Of a stretch of DNA of 21,941 nt, positions 19,762 through 21,941 are shown one piece after another. A program made the translations under genes and the position numbers. The stretch comes from a virus. The first letter of the stretch is position 1, and every line of letters begins with the position of its first letter. The DNA lies in IMG/VR virus record IMGVR_UViG_3300034105_001622, positions 1-21,941 of that record; one strand, written 5' to 3'. The notes beneath the pieces were generated by a model. The model ran no database searches. It saw only the letters and a program-made list of their open reading frames with translations, and was not told the DNA's origin.

Positions 19762-21566
19762 TGCACCTCGTCTCGTCCGATCAGACCCCAGCGGGCCGCG
19801 ATGAGCATCCCGAGAAGCTCGCAGTCCAAGCCGTGGTTATGCTTCACGCCCTGGCGCAACCGCCAGATTGCCTTGCCGCCCGGCTCCCTTACGCGGGTCT
19901 CGCTGTTAAGTTGTTCCACGTAGGCAGGGTCGGCATCACGGGCGAACGTGAAGACCTTCCTCGCTTTCTGGCCGTGGAATAAATCCTTGCCCGACAGATT
20001 GGACCAGACCACCAGCGCAGTCGGCGTGCGTACGCCCGGGACGTGGATCGCGGTCGGCGTCGCGTAGAACCGACGCACCGTCTCGCCCGACTTCGTCTTG
20101 ACGTTGAAGTACTCCTGGCCCGAGCCCTTGGCACAGTACCAGCCACGGACGGCGCACTGCTTGTAGACCTCCTGCGTGGAGTTGCCGTCACCCGAGTCCA
20201 CCATCACGAGCTGAGGATGCACCCCGTGCTTGGCCGCCAGAGCGTCGAGGCCCGACCAATCCGTCAGCCCGTCCACGCTCGGAACCTTGCCGAAGTGCAC
20301 CAGACGGCTGTGGCCCGTTCGTGCCCACTGCCTGACCACCGTCCAGAAGTGGTCGCCCTGACAGTCGATGGATAGGGTCTGGAACTTGACCGAGCCTTCA
20401 GGTGCTCCGGCCATGTCTACAATCTGACCGCGCGGACCGATGGCGGCCACCGCGTCCCAAGGGTCGGCCATCGCATAGTCCGATGACTCCGTCGAGACGA
20501 CGAGGCTCCCGGTGTCGTCACTCCAGGGCAGAGCCAAGAACTGCTGCTTGAATACCTGACGGGGAATATTGTCGCCCATCTCTGCGGACTCCTTCGCCTT
20601 GATCATGTCCACCGCAAGCGACCCCCAGCTCGTAGACGCGAGGGCGTTGACGTGCAGTCCGACGTAGCCTGCCTTCTCGGACTTGGACGTGGCCTCGAAC
20701 CCGGCGCCGCGCTCGACCTCGTTGCAGATTGTGCGGACCTCGTCGTTGTCCTCCATGCGGTGACGGCACTTCGAGCACTCGTAGGTCGTGCCCTGTTGCA
20801 CGGCCTCAAGGTCCCAGCCGTCTATCATCTTAGCGCCCTCCGGGAATCTGATGTAGTCCCACAGCCAGGGCTGGCGATGGTTGCACGACGGACACACGAA
20901 CATCCACTCCCGCTGGTCGGTCATCAAGTAATACTTCCAGAACTCCGCACCCTGTCCCTCGACGTTCCCGGGCTGGCTCTCGTAGATTGCCTTGCTCGCG
21001 AACGCCGCCGCCTTCAGTCGGCTCATGCTCATGGCCAGCGCGCCGTTCGGCCACTGCCAGCACTCCGAGCCCAAGACGTAGCGGACGTGCAAGGACTGCA
21101 GGTGCTTCTCCGTCGAGGCCGAGCGGTTGTGAATCAGCGACCCGTCCGCGAACCGAAGCGTGCCCGACTTGTCGTTGTCCTCCCCGGACATCTGGCCTCG
21201 GATATCCGAGACCTGGTCGAACAGCGGGCGCAGCTCGTTCAGCGTGAACGCCTTCGCCTTGTCCTGAGAGTCGAGGAAGATGGCCATCGAAGCACGGCGG
21301 TTTGCCATCAGGTAAGCCGCGTTCAGTTTCAAGGTCAGCGTCTTCCCGCAGCCGATTGCCCAGGGCATGAACAGCCTGCTGGTCGTCGGCGCGTTGAAGA
21401 TGCGGACGGCCTCACCGATCCACGGCCACCGCTTCGGGTTGTACCCGCCGTCGAACACGCCAGCCGGAATCTTCTTCACGTTCTCCTTCAGGTAAGCGAC
21501 AGGGTCGCTCAAGGCCGACGGCCTGACCACGGCCAAGCCCTCCTCGAAGAGCTCGTCTGCGTTCAC
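19740..21566 (-). CDS. Large terminase subunit, GpA type
   Basis: The product is 608 residues. The ATPase domain has Walker A IGCGKTL (71-77), a motor strand RYVLGSECW (162-170) in the Walker B region with Glu168, and YESQPGN (195-201). Two CxxC pairs (C225/C228 and C264/C267) mark the zinc-knuckle insertion seen in GpA-type terminases. The nuclease domain has SIDCQGDHFW (399-408) with Asp401, MVDSGDGN (455-462) with Asp457, and HGLDCE (578-583) with Asp581. The protein cuts concatemeric DNA and pumps it into the procapsid through the portal. The start is a GTG at 21566 that overlaps the upstream stop (TGA 21565-21563). No other start would preserve coupling. Confidence 0.95.
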   Translation of the reverse strand: MNADELFEEGLAVVRPSALSDPVAYLKENVKKIPAGVFDGGYNPKRWPWIGEAVRIFNAPTTSRLFMPWAIGCGKTLTLKLNAAYLMANRRASMAIFLDSQDKAKAFTLNELRPLFDQVSDIRGQMSGEDNDKSGTLRFADGSLIHNRSASTEKHLQSLHVRYVLGSECWQWPNGALAMSMSRLKAAAFASKAIYESQPGNVEGQGAEFWKYYLMTDQREWMFVCPSCNHRQPWLWDYIRFPEGAKMIDGWDLEAVQQGTTYECSKCRHRMEDNDEVRTICNEVERGAGFEATSKSEKAGYVGLHVNALASTSWGSLAVDMIKAKESAEMGDNIPRQVFKQQFLALPWSDDTGSLVVSTESSDYAMADPWDAVAAIGPRGQIVDMAGAPEGSVKFQTLSIDCQGDHFWTVVRQWARTGHSRLVHFGKVPSVDGLTDWSGLDALAAKHGVHPQLVMVDSGDGNSTQEVYKQCAVRGWYCAKGSGQEYFNVKTKSGETVRRFYATPTAIHVPGVRTPTALVVWSNLSGKDLFHGQKARKVFTFARDADPAYVEQLNSETRVREPGGKAIWRLRQGVKHNHGLDCELLGMLIAARWGLIGRDEVQTLPAPQ

Positions 21567-21941
21567 GGCTTAGGTTCCTCCAGCGAACCAGAAACCCGGG
21601 CGACTTTCTCCCGCGTCTCACGCGCCCATTCAGTCAGCACACCGATGGCCTTCACCGGGTCCTTGGGGTTTGCGTTCTCACCGCACTCAGAGCCCAGCGC
21701 GTCCAGCCGCTCGACGATCAGGCCAGCCAGACGGAGCATCGCCTCACGGGCTTCGCTTGCGCGGATATGCTCGCGAGCAAACACCGACCGACGCTCGGCC
21801 TCTTCCCGCAACGCCACGCTCTGCTTCAGGCTCTGGTTGTACGTGACTTGGTAGCGCCCAGCCTCGGCATCACCGGCTCTGAGCATCCGTTCGTACTTCT
21901 CACGCGCGAGCACGACCAGGCGCTCGTGCTTCTCGATCGTC
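21563..21941 (-). CDS. 5'-incomplete gene, terminase small subunit candidate
   Basis: The frame is open to the right edge of the window (codons for T-I-E-K-H-E-R-L-V before the GTG at 21913), so the true start lies outside. The visible 125 residues are mostly helical: YERMLRAGDAEAGRYQVTYNQSLKQSVALREEAERRSVFA, then EAREAMLRLAGLIVERLDALG and AIGVLTEWARETREKVA, which suggest a coiled-coil protein. Small terminases combine an N-terminal DNA-binding domain with such helices, and GpA-type large terminases normally follow them. The DNA-binding part would be outside the window, so the assignment rests on position. The stop overlaps the large terminase start as GTGA. Confidence 0.55.
   Translation of the reverse strand, partial: TIEKHERLVVLAREKYERMLRAGDAEAGRYQVTYNQSLKQSVALREEAERRSVFAREHIRASEAREAMLRLAGLIVERLDALGSECGENANPKDPVKAIGVLTEWARETREKVARVSGSLEEPKP

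Noticed and set aside
20652-21854. 400-codon plus-strand open frame opposite the large terminase
   Set aside because: It is exactly antisense to a gene with full terminase motifs, and its product is Leu/Val/Arg-rich low-information sequence with no domain. Such frames are usual opposite GC-rich genes.
1-21941. tRNA genes, CRISPR arrays, insertion sequences, integrase or attachment sites
   Set aside because: No cloverleaf, regularly spaced repeats, transposase or recombinase motifs were seen. The only dispersed repeat is the start-site motif.

Overview
This window looks like part of a tailed double-stranded DNA phage (Caudoviricetes) or a prophage. It is GC-rich, tightly packed and almost entirely read from the minus strand. 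The head genes follow the lambda order: small terminase candidate, GpA-type large terminase, gpW-like connector, lambda-type portal, S49 capsid protease, coiled-coil scaffold candidate, major capsid protein, head-tail connectors. A tail tube protein and a tape-measure-like protein suggest a non-contractile siphovirus-type tail. I see no tail sheath, integrase, repressor, tRNA or CRISPR, so lifestyle cannot be decided. Few start codons have a clear Shine-Dalgarno sequence. That fits a host with weak SD use, but the host cannot be named from this window.

Layout, right to left in the direction of transcription: (1) 21941-15911, terminase and head module, closed by a strong intrinsic terminator at 15866-15890. 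(2) 15837-12221, head-tail connectors, tail terminator candidate, tail tube, tail-assembly candidate and a short tape-measure candidate. (3) 12211-7096, four unrecognised or weakly recognised tail proteins and a 954-residue mosaic tail fibre. (4) 7099-5332, five small genes, most with membrane segments, including a holin-like protein and a lipoprotein; this is probably the lysis or membrane cassette, but no endolysin lies inside it. (5) 5331-5235, a regulatory gap with nested inverted repeats and a possible promoter. (6) 5234-2539, DNA replication and recombination: ATP-dependent DNA ligase, RecE-like exonuclease, a small unknown protein and RecT, ended by an intrinsic terminator at 2477-2512. 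(7) 2442-337, a small HExxH protein, a deoxynucleoside monophosphate kinase-like enzyme, a metallophosphoesterase and a winged-helix-like protein, linked by 4-nt ATGA overlaps. (8) 3-254, the only plus-strand gene, a 3' fragment that may be the end of a lysozyme-like or transglycosylase-like protein. It converges on the rest across a hairpin at 315-336.

The late genes build and fill the capsid and tail. The early block supplies homologous recombination (exonuclease plus annealing protein), nick sealing and nucleotide supply. The most unusual signal is a conserved motif found at four start codons in the structural region (10276, 14039, 17189, 19733). It consists of AACCYTACC, five variable bases, then CRCAATA and a short variable end running into ATG. 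It looks like a phage-specific expression signal. Also notable are overlapping, mutually exclusive hairpins behind the capsid gene and the palindrome placed inside the candidate ligase promoter.
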